A stretch of 6,393 nt of DNA from an uncultured Oscillospiraceae bacterium. GTDB lineage: Bacteria; Bacillota; Clostridia; Oscillospirales; Ruminococcaceae. The DNA is taken from assembly GCA_900555435.1 (NCBI GenBank), contig USLH01000128.1, positions 1 through 6,393 of the forward strand, read 5' to 3'. Of this stretch, positions 5,161-6,393 are shown piece after piece (position 1 is the first letter of the stretch; each line of letters starts with the position of its first letter). Under the pieces are notes generated by a model. That model worked only from the letters and a program-made list of their open reading frames with translations, made no database searches and was not told the origin of the DNA. A program made the translations under genes and the position numbers.

Positions 5161-5574
5161 TCAGAGCAGGCCTTTGTTTCGGTAGATTTTGACGGCATCC
5201 AGAATGCATTCCTCGCTGACGCCGAAGTATTCCGCCAGCTCCCAGACCTCGGTGTAGCCGTAGTCGATGACCTCCAGGAGTTCATCGATGGGGATCAGGT
5301 GATGAACGACCCAAGCGGTGCAGCGGTATTCGTTCCGGAGGATGTCCCCGGGGGTGGCGGAGGGGGCGTGAAGGGTGCCGGTCTCGATGTGGCCCATTTC
5401 GTGAGAGAGATGCTCCAGCTCCGACTGAGGGGTCTGGTTGCAGCGGGGATTCAAGGCGATGGCGCAGAAGGTCCCGTCCTGAACGGCGGCGGCTTCGGCG
5501 TCGCCTAAGTCGTAGAAGTAGACGCCTATGTTGTGTTGTTCGGCCAGATCATAAAGGGTTTGCAGTTTTTCCAT
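5161..5574 (-). CDS. ImmA/IrrE family metallopeptidase (DUF955), 137 aa
   Basis: A small zinc-dependent peptidase of the ImmA/IrrE family. The zinc motif HEMGH is at 58-62 (His58, Glu59 catalytic, His62), preceded by the expected helix SELEHLS. The third ligand is probably Glu82 in LRNEYRCTAWVVHHLIP, the family's RxEYxA region. The C-terminal part DYGYTEVWELAEYFGVSEE (104-122) looks like a small helix-turn-helix-type tail found in Firmicute members. The length is close to the family's usual 130-170 aa. Known members (ImmA of ICEBs1 and phi105) cleave an Xre-type repressor to induce the element; here the adjacent xre gene is the likely target. The start ATG has AAGGA 10 nt upstream. It follows xre by 137 nt rather than overlapping it, which is unusual for this pair. 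It appears intact, with no signal peptide, so it should act in the cytoplasm. Confidence 0.92.
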   Translation of the reverse strand: MEKLQTLYDLAEQHNIGVYFYDLGDAEAAAVQDGTFCAIALNPRCNQTPQSELEHLSHEMGHIETGTLHAPSATPGDILRNEYRCTAWVVHHLIPIDELLEVIDYGYTEVWELAEYFGVSEECILDAVKIYRNKGLL

Positions 5575-5711
5575 TTTGCGTCGTTCCTTTTGTCAAATAG
5601 ACGGTCAGCGAGTCGGGGCGCCGATGGCGGCTTCTTTCGTATTTTTTAGAGAAGACTTTGGCGCCGTTGTTGCTTTCGTAAAAGTTTTGAGAGGGCTGTC
5701 GGTTTGCGAGG

Positions 5712-6071
5712 TCAGGATTCTTTGGGGTCTTTTTCGGAGCGGGTTCGTTTTTGTTCCTCGGCCTTGGCGAAGCGGGCGAACTCCAGAATGCGGTTTAGGG
5801 TATCCTCGGAGAGGTCGGCAGTCTCGTGATAGAGGGCGTATTGGATGTCATTCATCTGAATGGGTGGTTCGGAAGGGGAAGAGCCGTCGGAGAAAAGAGC
5901 ATCCAAAGAAACGTGGAAGTAGGCGGCGATTTTCTGGGCGGTGTCGGCCCGGGGGTGACCGCCGTTTTTCCATTTGGAGAGGTTTCCGCTGCTAAGGCCC
6001 AGATCTTTGGCCAAGGTGGTTAGGGTGATCCCATGGGAATGGCAGAGGTTTTGTAAGTTTTCGTAAAACAT
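5712..6071 (-). CDS. XRE-family transcriptional repressor, 119 aa
   Basis: A phage/ICE-type repressor. The N-terminal HTH_3 domain spans about residues 4-60: NLQNLCHSHGITLTTLAKDL, then GLSSGNLSKWKNGGHPRADT (recognition helix around SSGNLSKWKNG), then AQKIAAYFHVSLDALF. A linker (SDGSSPSEPPIQ, 61-72) leads to a helical C-terminal part (DIQYALYHETADLSEDTLNRILEFARFAK, in pieces from 75 to 103) and a charged tail, the region where ImmA would be expected to cut in known systems. The start at 6071 has GGAG 9 nt upstream. The gene lies upstream of immA on the same strand and divergent from a plus-strand promoter bordered by inverted repeats, so it should repress that promoter and probably its own. 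Target sites are inferred from position only. Confidence 0.92.
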   Translation of the reverse strand: MFYENLQNLCHSHGITLTTLAKDLGLSSGNLSKWKNGGHPRADTAQKIAAYFHVSLDALFSDGSSPSEPPIQMNDIQYALYHETADLSEDTLNRILEFARFAKAEEQKRTRSEKDPKES

Positions 6072-6084
6072 TTCGATCTACTCC

Positions 6085-6130
6085 ATTATATATTTGTGCA
6101 ATCGTACAATAAATTCCAAAAGTGCGTAAA
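6085..6130 (-). promoter_or_regulatory. xre promoter region (two candidates)
   Basis: On the minus strand a TATAAT sits at 6090-6085, but it abuts the ribosome binding site, so a transcript starting 7 nt later would lose the GGAG. A better-placed alternative is TTTACG (6130-6125), 18-nt spacer, TACGAT (6106-6101), starting near 6094 and keeping the ribosome binding site. Both overlap the inverted repeat at 6094-6109, consistent with autoregulation. Which one is used cannot be decided from sequence. Confidence 0.4.
6094..6109. promoter_or_regulatory. candidate repressor operator
   Basis: TTGTGCAATCGTACAA is an inverted repeat of 6-nt half-sites (TTGTGC and GTACAA, one mismatch) around AATC. 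It lies over the xre promoter region between the divergent genes, the normal place for an Xre operator. Confidence 0.5.
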
Positions 6131-6151
6131 CTATATTGACAAACGCACTTT
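6119..6151. promoter_or_regulatory. perfect 9-bp inverted repeat overlapping the plus-strand promoter
   Basis: AAAGTGCGT (6119-6127) and ACGCACTTT (6143-6151) are exact inverted copies 15 nt apart, bracketing the TTGACA -35 box at 6136-6141. A repressor bound here would block the promoter. The half-site differs from that at 6094-6109, so either two proteins or relaxed recognition by one is implied. Confidence 0.6.
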
Positions 6152-6164
6152 AAGAATATATAAT
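6136..6164 (+). promoter_or_regulatory. perfect-consensus sigma-A promoter, divergent from xre
   Basis: TTGACA (6136-6141), exactly 17 nt, TATAAT (6159-6164). Both boxes match consensus fully. It should start transcription near 6171 and drive the gene at 6280 and whatever follows. A promoter this strong next to xre, with operator-like repeats, suggests it is kept off by the repressor. Confidence 0.88.
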
Positions 6165-6177
6165 AGAGGCACAGGAA

Positions 6178-6197
6178 AAGAACAAACCTTTGTTCTT
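6178..6197. repeat. perfect inverted repeat in the plus-strand leader
   Basis: AAGAACAAA (6178-6186) and TTTGTTCTT (6189-6197) are exact inverted copies around CC, just downstream of the expected transcription start. A further half-site, TTTGTTC, occurs at 6233-6239. It may be another operator. As RNA the loop would be too tight unless inner pairs open, so a DNA-level role is more likely. It does not fit the GAAC-N4-GTTC spacing of a LexA box. Confidence 0.6.
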
Positions 6198-6279
6198 GAT
6201 GGGGGACAAGCTCTTTCTTCTATCATAATACGTTTGTTCGATGGATTCAAGTGTTTTTTGTCGAAAAGGAGTGATTTTT

Positions 6280-6393
6280 TTGAAAATGCGAAATGTTTTT
6301 GCAAAGCTCAGGGGGGTGATCCTGACCGATTGCAAGGAGCTGTTGTTTGCAGAGTGCTCGGAGGAGGACGGGGTGTTCCTTGATAACGTCCTC
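6280..6393 (+). CDS. unrecognised gene, first gene of the divergent transcript, N-terminal part only
   Basis: Thirty-eight codons are visible before the window ends: MKMRNVFAKLRGVILTDCKE, then LLFAECSEEDGVFLDNVL. No family is recognised; there is no signal peptide and no long hydrophobic stretch, so it is probably cytoplasmic. The start is called at TTG 6280 because AAGGAG (6266-6271) lies 8 nt upstream; the ATG at 6286 in the same frame would be 14 nt away. It follows the perfect-consensus promoter at 6136-6164 after a leader of about 110 nt. By analogy with ICEBs1 and temperate phages, a gene in this position often encodes an excision, replication or early regulatory factor, but nothing in the visible residues shows that. 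Confidence 0.65.
   Translation, partial: MKMRNVFAKLRGVILTDCKELLFAECSEEDGVFLDNVL

Noticed and set aside
6178..6197. LexA/SOS box in the plus-strand leader
   Set aside because: The GAAC and GTTC half-sites are 8 nt apart instead of the 4 nt in the Firmicute SOS box.
6150..6335. Minus-strand 61-codon open frame near the right edge
   Set aside because: It covers the plus-strand promoter, leader and gene start, has no ribosome binding site, and its translation shows no recognisable features.
1..6393. CRISPR array, tRNA or rRNA genes, riboswitch
   Set aside because: No regularly spaced repeats, no cloverleaf-like segments or rRNA signatures, and leaders before the intact minus-strand genes are too short for a riboswitch.

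Overview
The window looks like chromosomal DNA from a GC-moderate Clostridia-type Firmicute, probably a gut anaerobe of the Lachnospiraceae/Oscillospiraceae kind. This rests on GGAGG-type ribosome binding sites, TTG starts, compact intrinsic terminators, AT-rich intergenic promoters and the gene families present. The taxonomy is inference; no rRNA or other marker is present.

Positions 1-3214 are ordinary housekeeping-type DNA, all on the minus strand. Reading leftward in transcription order they hold: a Gfo/Idh/MocA-family oxidoreductase (3145-2069) with its own promoter and terminator; a two-gene operon of a small ACT-domain protein (1935-1666) and a PFL-family/UPF0210 protein (1641-283), with a good promoter at 1998-1970 and a hairpin just after the stop; and the first 67 codons of an alpha/beta hydrolase running off the left edge. 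The ACT/PFL pair is a recurring partnership of unknown biochemical role.

Positions 3215-3475 form an AT-rich gap holding a 39-nt perfect palindrome, a plus-strand promoter, and a 17-residue micro-ORF with a very strong ribosome binding site. It is followed by a plus-strand gene for an unrecognised protein with one N-terminal membrane segment (3476-3985) and a bidirectional terminator.

Positions 4048-5098 are a pseudogene cluster. It contains the C-terminal end of a ferredoxin-domain aldo/keto reductase (minus), the N-terminal part of a class I SAM methyltransferase (plus), and the C-terminal end of an ABC-exporter ATPase (plus). All three are truncated, and each also carries frameshifts, stop codons and/or loss of catalytic or cluster-binding residues.

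Positions 5112-6393 look like the regulatory end of a mobile element (ICE or prophage type). A xre repressor gene (6071-5712) and an immA-like metalloprotease gene (5574-5161) lie on the minus strand. They are divided from a plus-strand transcript by an intergenic region with a perfect-consensus promoter (TTGACA, 17 nt, TATAAT) embedded in inverted-repeat operator candidates. That promoter leads to an unrecognised gene that starts with TTG at 6280 and is cut by the window end. The layout resembles the ImmR/ImmA switch of ICEBs1, in which ImmA cleaves the repressor to release element genes. The rest of the putative element would lie to the right, outside this window.
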